A stretch of DNA of 64,000 bases from JADHLJ01 sp038118725. GTDB lineage: Bacteria > Pseudomonadota > Alphaproteobacteria > Thalassobaculales > Thalassobaculaceae. Shown in pieces: positions 55,525 through 63,973 of this stretch. Where the stretch lies: contig JAYOIK010000024.1 of the NCBI GenBank assembly GCA_038118725.1, positions 1 to 64,000 on the forward strand. Direction: 5' to 3'. The position numbers were made by a program, and so were the translations under genes. Each line of letters starts with the position of its first letter. The stretch's first letter is position 1. The notes under the pieces are model-generated. The model did no database searches, was not told the DNA's origin, and saw only the letters and a list, made by a program, of their open reading frames with translations.

Positions 55525-56451
55525 TCAGTCCGCCGTTTTGAAAGCCTGATCCCAAGCCTCGGGCACCAGGGCATAGCCATTGCCTTGTCGCTTGAGCCAG
55601 GAAAACGCCGGAAAATGCAAATGCAGTCCGGCGACCAGCAGACGCTCCGACGCCGCCATGTCGAAAATCCGGCGCCGGGTGGCGACGGCGTCGGCGGGAT
55701 CAATGTCATAGGTGACGCCGGTCTCGGGAAGTGCCACTTGCACCTCGGGGACATGCACCGTGTCACCCCAGATCAGAAGCGACTCATTGCCAGAGGTGAT
55801 CAGAAACGAGCTGTGGCCCGGTGTGTGGCCGGGGCAATCGATCGCGTGAATGCCTGGCGCGACCTCGCCGGCGGTGAAAGTCCGGGTCTGTCCAAGATAG
55901 GGCGTTACCTGCTCCCGCGCGCAGCCGAAGAACCGTTCATGCATCGGGTTGCCGGCGATCGCGGCGAAGTTGTCCTCGTCCATCCAATGGCCGAGCTCCT
56001 TTTCGTGCACCACGAGTTCGGCGTTCGGAAACAAGAGGTCCTTGGTTCCGGGATCAAGCAACCCACCGGCATGGTCGGGATGCATATGGGTTAGCAGAAC
56101 CGCCCCGATATCCTTGGAGTCGATTCCGGCCGCCGCCAGATTCTTCTGCTGCTGGCCGGCGGTATCGAAAAGATAGGTGCCGGAACCCGCGTCGATCACC
56201 ACGGCGGGACGGCCCGGCGCCCGCACCACGAAGGTGTTGACCGAAGTCCGCCGCCCGGGCAATGGGCGAAACGCATCGTCCAACAGCCGCTCGGCGTCAC
56301 TTCGGTCGACATTGATCAGCACATCGAGATTGCCGTCGAGATAGCCGTCGCTGATCGCGCTGACCACCATGTCGCCGATACGCCGGTGATAGACACCGGG
56401 GATCTGAGCGTCCGGCGTCGGTAGCGCCGACGTGGAATTGGAAGTCGTCAT
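55525..56451 (-). CDS. MBL-fold metallo-hydrolase
   Basis: A 308-residue metallo-beta-lactamase-fold hydrolase. The metal motif is VLLTHMHPDHAGG (H-x-H-x-D-H), with IDCPGHTPGHSSF and LIWGDTVHVPEV supplying the remaining His and Asp. It resembles cytoplasmic lactonase-like members (MPH/AHL-lactonase type) rather than antibiotic resistance enzymes, and it has no signal peptide. The substrate is unknown. It is transcribed leftward, 34 bp downstream of the aminotransferase gene. Confidence 0.88.
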   Translation of the reverse strand: MTTSNSTSALPTPDAQIPGVYHRRIGDMVVSAISDGYLDGNLDVLINVDRSDAERLLDDAFRPLPGRRTSVNTFVVRAPGRPAVVIDAGSGTYLFDTAGQQQKNLAAAGIDSKDIGAVLLTHMHPDHAGGLLDPGTKDLLFPNAELVVHEKELGHWMDEDNFAAIAGNPMHERFFGCAREQVTPYLGQTRTFTAGEVAPGIHAIDCPGHTPGHSSFLITSGNESLLIWGDTVHVPEVQVALPETGVTYDIDPADAVATRRRIFDMAASERLLVAGLHLHFPAFSWLKRQGNGYALVPEAWDQAFKTAD

Positions 56452-56485
56452 GGGTCGGCTCCTCTTGTTAACGCGCGCCGCGATC

Positions 56486-57616
56486 TTAACGTCCGGCGAG
56501 GATGTCGCCTACCAGATCGTTCATGCGAGCGAGGCCGGCGCGTAGGTAGTCTTCAGGCAGAGCCGAACTGACACGGAGGTGATGATCGACGCCGAAACAG
56601 TCGCCGGGAATCACGAAGACGCTCTTCTCCGACCGAAGTCGATGCACCAGTTCCGTCGACCCGATCGGCAGATCGTAACGCACGAAGGACAACGCCGACG
56701 CCATCGGCGGGACCACCGAGAACACGCCGGGATGAACCGCCAGCATTTCTTCCAGGGTCGAGAACCCATCGCGGATCAATCGACGGGTACGGTGAATCAA
56801 TTGGCTTCTGACATCCGGGCGCAACGCGATCTCCGCGAGGTGATTGCCGAGCATGGTTGTGCTGATCGTGGTGAATTCGTGGCGTCGCCAAAGATCTTGA
56901 ATGACCGCTTCGGGCGCGACCACCCAGCCCAGGCGTAGCCCGGGAAGTCCGTACGCCTTGCTCATGCCGTTGACCGCGATGACCTTGTCGTATCGGCCCT
57001 GGAAGCTCGGGGTTTGGTCATTGCGTTCGCGCTCGGCCCCGGCATAGACCTCGTCGGCGATAAGCCAAGCGCCGACCTGATCCGCGACGGTGACAATCGC
57101 GTCCATCTCGCTCTCGTCCAGGATCTTGCCACTCGGATTGTTCGGATTGACCACCGCGATCACCTTGGTGTCCGGGGTTACCGCGGCCTTCAGGGAATCG
57201 ATATCCAGGGCCCAGCCCCGTGCCTCGTCGAGGGTAAACTCCCGAATCACCGCGCCACGATTTCGGGCCGCGCCCTCGACCTGCATGTAAGTCGGGCGCA
57301 TGACCGCGAGTTCGTCGCCGGGCCCGAGAAGGGTATTCGCGAGCAGATAATTGGCTTCCGACGCGCCGACCGTGACCAGCACCTGGTCTGGCGTGGCGTC
57401 CTTGTAGAGCGTTGCGATCCGTTCGCGCAGCTCTAGGTTCCCATTGACTTCCGGATAGTTCAGCGGCGTGTCCAACAGCTTTTCCGGATCCTCTCCGGCC
57501 ATTTCCAGCAATTCCCTCAGAACCACCGGATGCACGCCGCTCTCGGAGAAATTGTAGTCGACGGTTTGTTCCCAGTCGGAAAGCCACTGTTCCAACGCGA
57601 AAGGAGCGAATTCCAT
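56486..57616 (-). CDS. Fold-type I pyridoxal-phosphate aminotransferase
   Basis: A 376-residue class I/II aminotransferase. Key segments: VNPNNPSGKIL, LIADEVYAGAERE with the PLP-contacting Asp and Tyr, and VNGMSKAYGLPGLRLGW with the Schiff-base Lys; a C-terminal LRVSSALPEDYLRAGL holds the carboxylate-binding Arg. ATG 57616 (MEFAPFALEQW) has GGAAGG seven bases upstream; ATG 57631 is an alternative. Amino-acid specificity is not readable. Divergent from the amidohydrolase gene. Confidence 0.88.
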   Translation of the reverse strand: MEFAPFALEQWLSDWEQTVDYNFSESGVHPVVLRELLEMAGEDPEKLLDTPLNYPEVNGNLELRERIATLYKDATPDQVLVTVGASEANYLLANTLLGPGDELAVMRPTYMQVEGAARNRGAVIREFTLDEARGWALDIDSLKAAVTPDTKVIAVVNPNNPSGKILDESEMDAIVTVADQVGAWLIADEVYAGAERERNDQTPSFQGRYDKVIAVNGMSKAYGLPGLRLGWVVAPEAVIQDLWRRHEFTTISTTMLGNHLAEIALRPDVRSQLIHRTRRLIRDGFSTLEEMLAVHPGVFSVVPPMASALSFVRYDLPIGSTELVHRLRSEKSVFVIPGDCFGVDHHLRVSSALPEDYLRAGLARMNDLVGDILAGR

Positions 57617-57693
57617 CCCTGGACCTTCCATAACCAATGTGAGGGCGGTGTAGGCGTGTCGCCAAGCAAGACCACAAAGAGAGGATTTGCAAG

Positions 57694-57888
57694 ATGAAAG
57701 AACAGGTGCGAGCATTGGAGGAAGCAGGGTTCAGCCGAACCCAGACCGACGCCTTGGGTGGCGTGCTTGGGTCCGAGAGGGGTTTCATGCGTTGGGGCCT
57801 CGGTGTCTCGGTCGCGCGTTCCCTTGCCATGTCGACCAAATTGCCGATCCGAGCCCGGTCTCGGACGGGATTATCGTTGAGGAAACTT
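57694..57888 (+). pseudogene. Possible remnant of a DUF1640-like coiled-coil protein gene
   Basis: A start codon behind GAGAGGATTTGCAAG opens MKEQVRALEEAGFSRTQTDA, which resembles the N-terminus of DUF1640 (CCDC90-like) coiled-coil proteins, but the similarity fades within about 30 codons. The frame continues in phase into the amidohydrolase gene, so it could also be an N-terminal extension of it. The resemblance is from memory only. Confidence 0.3.
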
Positions 57889-59028
57889 ATGCCAACCCAT
57901 GATCTCATTCTCGCGGGTGGACGTGTCATTGACCCGTCCCAAGACATCGACACCGTCGCCGATGTCGCCTTTTCCGACGGCAAGGTCGCGGCGATCGGCG
58001 CGAATCTGCCGCGCGACGGCGCCGATGTCCGGGATGTGTCCGGCAAACTGGTGACGCCGGGTCTTATCGATCTGCACACACATGTCTATTGGGGTGGCAC
58101 CTCGATCGGCGTCGATCCGACCGACTACGCGAAAAGATGCGGCACCACGACGATGATCGACGCGGGCACCGCGGGCGCCGGCAATTTCGCCGGATTTCGT
58201 AAACACGTCATTGAACCCTGTGACGCTCGGATCCTGGCCTATCTGAACGTGTCCTTCGCCGGCATTTTCGCCTTCAGCGATACGGTCATGGTGGGCGAAT
58301 CAGAAGACGTTCGGATGTTGCATCCGAGGGCCTGTCTACATGTCGCGAACCTGAACAAGGATCTTCTCGTCGGCATAAAAGTCCGCGTCGGCGCGCGCGC
58401 CAGCGGTTCCATGGGATACCAGCCGTTGGATATCGCCATCGAGGTGGCCGAGGAGGCGGGGCTTCCGGTCATGTGCCATCTGGACTGGCCGCCGCCCAGC
58501 CGCCACGACGTGGTAAGCCGCTTGCGTTCGGGCGACGTGCTGACCCATTGCTTCAGGCCCTTTCCGGCGGCGCCGGCGCGGGGTGACGGTCGTATCCGCG
58601 AGGAAATTCTCGAGGCCCGCGAACGTGGTGTCATCTTCGATATCGGGCACGGCATGGGCTCTTTCGGGTTTGATACCGCCGCCGCGATGCTGGATGCCGG
58701 CTTCCTTCCCGACGCGATCTCCAGCGATGTTCATTCGCTCAGCATTCATGGCCCGGCCTATGATCAGCTCGTGACCCTGTCGAAGTTCCTGCTCCTTGGC
58801 ATGGACTTGAAGGACATCATCGCGGCGAGCACAACCGGCCCCGCGCGCGCGATCCGCCGTCCTGATCTCGGGACCCTCGCGCCTGGTTCGATTGGCGACG
58901 CGACGATCATGGAGCTCGTGGATGGGCCGGTGGCATTCAAGGATTCGCTCGGCGCGACTAAAACCGGGGACAAGAGCCTTGGCCTGTCCGGGGTTGTCAT
59001 CAACGGCGCTTGGTGGCACGGCGCGTGA
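57889..59028 (+). CDS. Amidohydrolase/deacetylase family metal-dependent hydrolase
   Basis: A 379-residue dihydroorotase-like amidohydrolase. It starts MPTHDLILAGGRVIDPSQD; the metal motifs are LIDLHTHVYWGG (H-x-H), the bridging-Lys region VGIKVRVGARASG, MCHLDWPP, LTHCFRPFP and the catalytic Asp in ISSDVHSLS. This pattern matches the EF0837/Atu3266 group (amidohydrolase or ester hydrolase) rather than pyrimidine dihydroorotase. GAGGAAACTT precedes the ATG. An in-frame ORF runs 65 codons further upstream. Convergent with the SDR gene. Confidence 0.87.
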   Translation: MPTHDLILAGGRVIDPSQDIDTVADVAFSDGKVAAIGANLPRDGADVRDVSGKLVTPGLIDLHTHVYWGGTSIGVDPTDYAKRCGTTTMIDAGTAGAGNFAGFRKHVIEPCDARILAYLNVSFAGIFAFSDTVMVGESEDVRMLHPRACLHVANLNKDLLVGIKVRVGARASGSMGYQPLDIAIEVAEEAGLPVMCHLDWPPPSRHDVVSRLRSGDVLTHCFRPFPAAPARGDGRIREEILEARERGVIFDIGHGMGSFGFDTAAAMLDAGFLPDAISSDVHSLSIHGPAYDQLVTLSKFLLLGMDLKDIIAASTTGPARAIRRPDLGTLAPGSIGDATIMELVDGPVAFKDSLGATKTGDKSLGLSGVVINGAWWHGA

Positions 59029-59772
59029 TCAAGTCTCGCCACGGTGGAAGTCAATTCCGCCGATAACCTGATAGGTCGGTAAAATCTCCATCAGGGTCAC
59101 GTCCACATGCTCGGGCGCGCCGACGCAATAGGCGATGGCGTCGGCGATGTCCTCGGGTCGGAGCGACTCGTATCCGTCGTAGAGCAGGCTTTTCGTGGCC
59201 TCGTGGTCGCCGGAAAACTGCTGAGCGTGAAAATAGGTTTCGACCCGCGCCGGCGCGATCTCCGTCACCCTTACCCGCCTGCCGAAGAGTTCGATGCGCA
59301 AGTTCTGGGTCATCGCCCGAAGCGCCATCTTCGAGGCGGAATAGGCGATCTGACCCGGTAGGGGGTGCAGCGCGGCGATCGAGGTGATGTTGACGATGTG
59401 GCCTCGATCACGCTCCCGCATGCCCGGAACCACGGCCCGGAGCAGCGTCGCCACCGCTTCCACATTGACGTCGAGAATGCGCCGCAGCAGCGCCGGATCG
59501 GCTTCGTGGATGGGACCGTCGGGGCCGGCTGTGCCCGCGTTGTTCACCAGAACATCCACCGGCAGATTGGAGAACGTCGTTTCGACCGCCGCCGCGTCCG
59601 TCACGTCCATGGCATGTGGGATACAGCCGGTTTCCGATGCCAATGCGTCCAACGCGTCCTTGGAGCGGGCGACCGCGTGGACTTCCATCCCCATTTCGCG
59701 GAACCTGCGTACTGTTTCGGCGCCGATGCCCCGGCCCGCGCCGGTGACCAGGGCGGTCTTGTAATGTGTCAT
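59029..59772 (-). CDS. Short-chain dehydrogenase/reductase
   Basis: A 247-residue classical SDR. Cofactor motif TALVTGAGRGIGAET, the NNAGTAG strand, catalytic Ser in VNITSIAAL and Y-x3-K in IAYSASKMAL are all present. The C-terminal RPEDIADAIAYCVGAPEHVD resembles YdfG/serine-3-dehydrogenase-like enzymes acting on 3-hydroxy acids. It is 13 bp downstream of the YrdC-domain gene on the same strand and is probably co-transcribed with the carboxyltransferase. Confidence 0.9.
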   Translation of the reverse strand: MTHYKTALVTGAGRGIGAETVRRFREMGMEVHAVARSKDALDALASETGCIPHAMDVTDAAAVETTFSNLPVDVLVNNAGTAGPDGPIHEADPALLRRILDVNVEAVATLLRAVVPGMRERDRGHIVNITSIAALHPLPGQIAYSASKMALRAMTQNLRIELFGRRVRVTEIAPARVETYFHAQQFSGDHEATKSLLYDGYESLRPEDIADAIAYCVGAPEHVDVTLMEILPTYQVIGGIDFHRGET

Positions 59773-59785
59773 GGGTCAAACGTCC

Positions 59786-60466
59786 TCACGCGGGCTGTTC
59801 CGCAAGGGTGACGCCGAACCTGCGGCGGCAGATATCGGCGATGATCTCGAAGTTGGAGCCGTGCCGGACGACCTCGAAGGTCTCGACATTCAAGAGGGTC
59901 GAGGACTGCTGGTAGTAATGATATTTCCGAAGTCCATGGTCGATCACGACGTCGGCGATCTGGATGATTTCCGGCTCGATATCCTCGATGCGGAATTTCG
60001 TCCCGGTCAGGGAGACATTGGCGGAGGAGCCGAAAATCGGGTGGGTTTCTTCCAGTGACAGCCGACAGATCTCGGCATGAAACGGTCCGGCGTTCATCAA
60101 CATCACCAGGGTGCCGTCCTTGGTGCTTGCCTCGATCGCCTCGTCATCAAGGACACGCAACAGGGGATGGTCGATGCGACAGGGTCCTACCGCTCCGAGC
60201 GGCAGGCCGTAATCGTTGGTAATCGCGTTGACCACGTCCCAGCCGCGCGGCGAGAGATCGTAGAGTTCCTGGGCGATGGCGTGATCTCCGACCATGGCAT
60301 TGCGTTTGGTCGGGGCTCGTTGCTTGGTGTCGAAAATCTTCTTCAAGGATGCGCCGGAACCACCGGCGCAGGTATAGCCGACATCCATCGGTATGATCGC
60401 GATCCCGCCGGCTTTCAAGACATCGAAGGCGCGTCGGGCGTCGTTCCTGATGAAATCCGAAACCAT
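59786..60466 (-). CDS. YrdC/Sua5-domain protein (paralogue-like)
   Basis: A 226-residue single YrdC domain. GGIAIIPMDVGYTCAGG, the basic KKIFDTKQRAPTKRN that binds ATP/bicarbonate-derived groups in Sua5, and PIFGSSANVSLTG are visible. Sua5/YrdC makes threonylcarbamoyl-AMP for tRNA t6A, but this copy lacks the Sua5 C-terminal domain and lies in a carboxylase/SDR operon, so a different carbamoylation-type reaction is possible. ATG at 60466 is used; a TTG at 60487 would overlap the carboxyltransferase stop. Confidence 0.8.
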   Translation of the reverse strand: MVSDFIRNDARRAFDVLKAGGIAIIPMDVGYTCAGGSGASLKKIFDTKQRAPTKRNAMVGDHAIAQELYDLSPRGWDVVNAITNDYGLPLGAVGPCRIDHPLLRVLDDEAIEASTKDGTLVMLMNAGPFHAEICRLSLEETHPIFGSSANVSLTGTKFRIEDIEPEIIQIADVVIDHGLRKYHYYQQSSTLLNVETFEVVRHGSNFEIIADICRRRFGVTLAEQPA

Positions 60467-60483
60467 CTTCCCTGGCCCCGGCC

Positions 60484-62031
60484 TCAAGGCCGCATCATGA
60501 AATGACTGAGCCCGGCGGTACGAAGCGGCGCCGCGGTTTCCGCGAAATCACAAAGCAGACGCCTGGTGTCGCGGGGATCGACAATCTCCTCGATCCAGTA
60601 TGTTTCCGCCGAGCGAAACGGCGAGCGTAGCTTGTTCAAGCGTTCCTCGATTTCCTGGAGCTTGGCGTCGGGATCATCAGCGGCATCGATATCGGCGCGA
60701 TAGGCGGCCTCGATCCCGCCCTCGAGCGGAAGGGATCCCCAACGCCCCGACGGCCAGGCATAGCGCGTGCAGTATCGACCGCCGTTCTTATGCGCCGCGC
60801 CGGCGACGCCGAAGGCGTTGCGGATGATCACCGAGCACCAGGGCGTTGTGGTCTGCCACATCGCGCTCATGGCGCGCACACCTTCCTTGATGGTGCCGTT
60901 TTGCTCTGATTCGAGGCCAATCTGAAAACCGGGGCAATCGACCAGATAGACCACGGGAAGATGAAAGGTCTCGGCCATGTCGACGAACTTGATCACCTTC
61001 TTGCAGGTCGCCGCGGTCCAGCAGCCGCCATAGGAGAACGGATCGCTCGCCATGACCGCCACCGGCCAGCCGTCGAGGCGGGCGAAACCGGTGATCACCG
61101 ATTTTCCATACTGCCGGCCCATCTCGAAGAACGAGCCCTCGTCGACCAAGGCCTCGACGATCGGACGCATCTTGTAGACCTTGCGGATATCGCGCGGGAC
61201 CGCGTCGATCAACCAATCGACCCGTCGGTTGGGATCATCGTCGCGAGCCCCTCGTGGGGGCAGGTCATAGACCGAGTTCGGAAGATAGGAGAGGAATTGA
61301 CGGGCGCATTCGAAGGCCTCTTCCTCGGTATTGACAGCGTGATCGACGGCGCCGGATTTAAGCTGGATCTGATAGCCGCCGAGCTCGTTCTTGGTCAGGT
61401 CCTGTCCGGTGCGCGCCACCACCGGCGGTCCGGCGACGAACAGCGCCGACTTGTCCTTGATCATCACCGAGTAATGCGAGGCCGCCAAATGCGCGGCGCC
61501 GAGACCGGCGACGGAACCGAGGCCCAACGCGACCCGAGGCACGGTGCCCATGTTCTGAACCACCATTTCCCAACCCGCGACGCCGGGCACGTTGGCGCGG
61601 CCCGTGGTCTCAATGGTTTTGACCGACCCGCCGCCGCCCGATCCCTCGACCATGCGAATCAGGGGAAGGCGGAGGGCGTTGGCCATTTCCTCGCACTGAT
61701 TGTGTTTTTCCTTGATGGTCGCGTCGGCGGAGCCTCCCCGAACCGTGAAGTCGTCGCCGCCGATGATCACCGGGCGCCCACCGACCTTGGCCTTTCCGAA
61801 AACGAAGTTCGAGGGTGTCAGTTTCTTGAGGTCGTTGTTGTCGTCATATTCGGCGAGGCCGCCGATCTTTCCACGCTCGTGGAAGCTGCCGGGATCGGCC
61901 ATCAGGTCGATGCGTTCGCGGATTGTATAGCGTCCGCCGTCCTTCTGTCGTTTCACTCGTTCGGGCCCGCCGAGTTCCTCGGCGAAGGCCTCGCGGCGGC
62001 GCAGTTCTTCCAGTTCGGCTTCCCAGGACAT
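60484..62031 (-). CDS. Acyl-CoA carboxylase carboxyltransferase subunit (beta)
   Basis: A 515-residue carboxyltransferase with two crotonase-like halves. N-half: GRYTIRERIDLMADPGSFHE, GGDDFTVRGGSADATIKEKH; C-half: SVITGFARLDGWPVAVMASD, VYLVDCPGFQIGLESEQNG. The segment after the second oxyanion loop reads YAWPSGRWGSLPLEGGIEAA, unlike the VMGxxGAV form of PccB/MccB, so the acyl or other substrate is probably unusual. ATG 62031 gives a family-like MSWEAELEELRRREAFAEEL. It is divergent from the biotin-carrier gene. Confidence 0.9.
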   Translation of the reverse strand: MSWEAELEELRRREAFAEELGGPERVKRQKDGGRYTIRERIDLMADPGSFHERGKIGGLAEYDDNNDLKKLTPSNFVFGKAKVGGRPVIIGGDDFTVRGGSADATIKEKHNQCEEMANALRLPLIRMVEGSGGGGSVKTIETTGRANVPGVAGWEMVVQNMGTVPRVALGLGSVAGLGAAHLAASHYSVMIKDKSALFVAGPPVVARTGQDLTKNELGGYQIQLKSGAVDHAVNTEEEAFECARQFLSYLPNSVYDLPPRGARDDDPNRRVDWLIDAVPRDIRKVYKMRPIVEALVDEGSFFEMGRQYGKSVITGFARLDGWPVAVMASDPFSYGGCWTAATCKKVIKFVDMAETFHLPVVYLVDCPGFQIGLESEQNGTIKEGVRAMSAMWQTTTPWCSVIIRNAFGVAGAAHKNGGRYCTRYAWPSGRWGSLPLEGGIEAAYRADIDAADDPDAKLQEIEERLNKLRSPFRSAETYWIEEIVDPRDTRRLLCDFAETAAPLRTAGLSHFMMRP

Positions 62032-62330
62032 GCTCAACTTCCGGCTATGATGACAACGGTTGACCGAGAGTGTAGCCGCGGGGACGCGGAACACCATAGC
62101 GTCCGCGCGATATCGAGCATGCGGTTGATGGGCGCTCCCCCCTCCCCCGGGGGCTCTTGGCGAGCGCGGGGCACGACGTCGGGATACCAGACATCCGATC
62201 AACCGCCGTCGTGACGACTGGAGTTTTGATCTCGCCTTGGCGCGGGATCTAAACTGGTCTACACGATTCTCCCGCGTCGCGACGAGTGGCGAGCGCGGAG
62301 GTCTAACCGTCAAGGTGGAAAGGGGTTTCC
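62032..62330. other. Divergent intergenic region of the carboxylase locus
   Basis: About 300 bp between the leftward carboxyltransferase gene and the rightward biotin-carrier gene. It must hold both promoters, but I found only a poor match (TTGGCG, 17 bases, TACACG near 62237-62265) that I do not trust. No small gene or repeat is apparent. Confidence 0.5.
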
Positions 62331-62552
62331 ATGGCCGAGGTGAAGGTTCTGAGCGAGGTAACCGGCAATGCCTGGAAAATCGTCGTGACGGTGGGGCAGG
62401 CCGTCGACGAAGGCGATGAGTTGATGATCGCCGAGGCAATGAAGATGGAGATCCCGCAACTGGCTCCTGAATCCGGCACGATAAAGGAGATTTGCGTCGA
62501 GGAAGGCGCGGCGATAACCGAGGATGAGGTGATTTTCATTCTCGAGACCTAG
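62331..62552 (+). CDS. Biotin carboxyl carrier protein (stand-alone, 73 residues)
   Basis: A minimal biotinyl domain of 73 residues. The biotin-accepting lysine is in IAEAMKMEIPQL (K at about 38) and the flanking VTVGQAVDEGDELM and ICVEEGAAITEDEVIFIL strands complete the barrel. It would carry carboxybiotin between the biotin carboxylase encoded 44 bp downstream and the divergently encoded carboxyltransferase. It is much shorter than AccB of fatty-acid synthesis (about 150 residues) because the N-terminal linker is absent. Confidence 0.93.
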   Translation: MAEVKVLSEVTGNAWKIVVTVGQAVDEGDELMIAEAMKMEIPQLAPESGTIKEICVEEGAAITEDEVIFILET

Positions 62553-62596
62553 ACACTGTCCCTCGTTATCTCACTCGTTTCAGGGAAAGGCAGGAG

Positions 62597-63973
62597 ATGT
62601 CGAAGGTCTTGATCGCCAATCGCGGCGAGATCGCCTGTCGGATCATCCGAGGGTGTCGGCGCGAGAATTTCTCGCCAATCGCGGTCTATTCCGAAGCCGA
62701 CGCCGATGCCCAACACGTTCATCTCGCGGACGCCGCCTATCCAATCGGCCCGGCGCCGGTTCGCGAAAGCTATCTCAACACGGACGCGATTCTGGAAGCC
62801 GCTCGTAAGTCCGGCGCGACGCTTGTGCATCCGGGATATGGCTTGCTCTCCGAGAACGCCGGTTTCGCCGAGGCGGTCGAGGCGGCGGGGCTGACCTGGG
62901 TCGGACCGTCTCCGGACAGTATTGTTGCCATGGGGGACAAGGGCCGGGCCCGGGATCTGGCGATCGCCGCCGAGGTGCCGGTCCTGCCAGGCTCGCCGCG
63001 ATTGGATCTTGACGACGAAGCGGGCCTTGCCGCGGCGGGCGCCGAGGTCGGTTTTCCGCTCTTGGTGAAGGCCAGTGGCGGCGGGGGCGGCATTGGCATG
63101 CGTCTCGTCGAGAAACCGGAGGATCTTGCAAAGACGGCAAAGGCGGTCTCCGCCCTGGCCGAGCGCACATTTGGCGATGGCGGTGTATTCCTTGAGCGCC
63201 ATGTCGCCAGGGCGCGGCATGTGGAGGTACAGGTATTCGGCCTTGGCGACGGTCGGGTCTTCCATCTCTTTGACCGGGAATGCTCGATCCAGCGTCGGTT
63301 CCAGAAAGTGATCGAGGAGGCACCGGCGCCCCGTGTCCCCGAGGCGACCCGTCGGGCGATGGGCGGGGCCGCGTGCCGCCTGGCGGCATCGCGGAACTAC
63401 GCGGGCGCCGGCACCGTCGAATTCATCTTGGATGCCGATGCCGGCGAGGATGGTGGCGGGTTTTATTTTCTCGAGATGAATACACGAATCCAGGTGGAGC
63501 ATCCGGTGACCGAGATGGTGACGGGCGTGGATATCGTTGGCCTGCAGCTGGCCCAGGCTTTAGGCGAGGATATAGACGCTATCGCCGAGCTCTCTCCGGC
63601 GGTTTCGGGGCACGCGGTGGAATGCCGCCTCTATGCCGAGAATCCAGCGAAAAGATTCCTGCCCTCTCCGGGCAAACTGGAAAAATTCTCCATGCCGGCG
63701 CCGAGTGATCGGGTTCGGATCGATACCGGATTCACCCAGGGTGATACGATTACGCCCTTCTATGACCCGATGATCGCAAAGATCATCACCTTGGGCGCTG
63801 ACCGCGAGGAGGCGTTGGTTCGAATGAGCGAAGCGCTCGGTTCGATTGAGGTCGAGGGAATCATCACCAATCTCGACTTTCTGAAACGAGTAATCGAACA
63901 TCCCGAGTTCGCGCGCGGCGAGGTGGATACGCGCTTCGTCGACCGGCATCTCGAGAGGCTCGTCGGCGCTTGA
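62597..63973 (+). CDS. Biotin carboxylase subunit of acyl-CoA carboxylase
   Basis: A 458-residue ATP-grasp enzyme carboxylating biotin with bicarbonate. It starts MSKVLIANRGEIACRIIRGC; the ATP-binding loop is KASGGGGGIGMRLV, the catalytic region EMNTRIQVEHPVTEMVTGVD, and the C-terminal domain has GHAVECRLYAENPAKRFLPS. It is complete, ending 27 bases before the window edge. With the separate carrier and carboxyltransferase it forms a three-polypeptide carboxylase, probably not the housekeeping AccABCD. Confidence 0.95.
   Translation: MSKVLIANRGEIACRIIRGCRRENFSPIAVYSEADADAQHVHLADAAYPIGPAPVRESYLNTDAILEAARKSGATLVHPGYGLLSENAGFAEAVEAAGLTWVGPSPDSIVAMGDKGRARDLAIAAEVPVLPGSPRLDLDDEAGLAAAGAEVGFPLLVKASGGGGGIGMRLVEKPEDLAKTAKAVSALAERTFGDGGVFLERHVARARHVEVQVFGLGDGRVFHLFDRECSIQRRFQKVIEEAPAPRVPEATRRAMGGAACRLAASRNYAGAGTVEFILDADAGEDGGGFYFLEMNTRIQVEHPVTEMVTGVDIVGLQLAQALGEDIDAIAELSPAVSGHAVECRLYAENPAKRFLPSPGKLEKFSMPAPSDRVRIDTGFTQGDTITPFYDPMIAKIITLGADREEALVRMSEALGSIEVEGIITNLDFLKRVIEHPEFARGEVDTRFVDRHLERLVGA

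Noticed and set aside
62237..62265. Promoter for the biotin carrier gene (TTGGCG, 17 bases, TACACG)
   Set aside because: Only about half of the consensus bases match, no better than chance in a 300-bp region.
62032..62439. Extension of the carboxyltransferase to 651 residues
   Set aside because: It is Arg/Pro/Ser-rich, crosses the divergent biotin-carrier gene and lacks family similarity.
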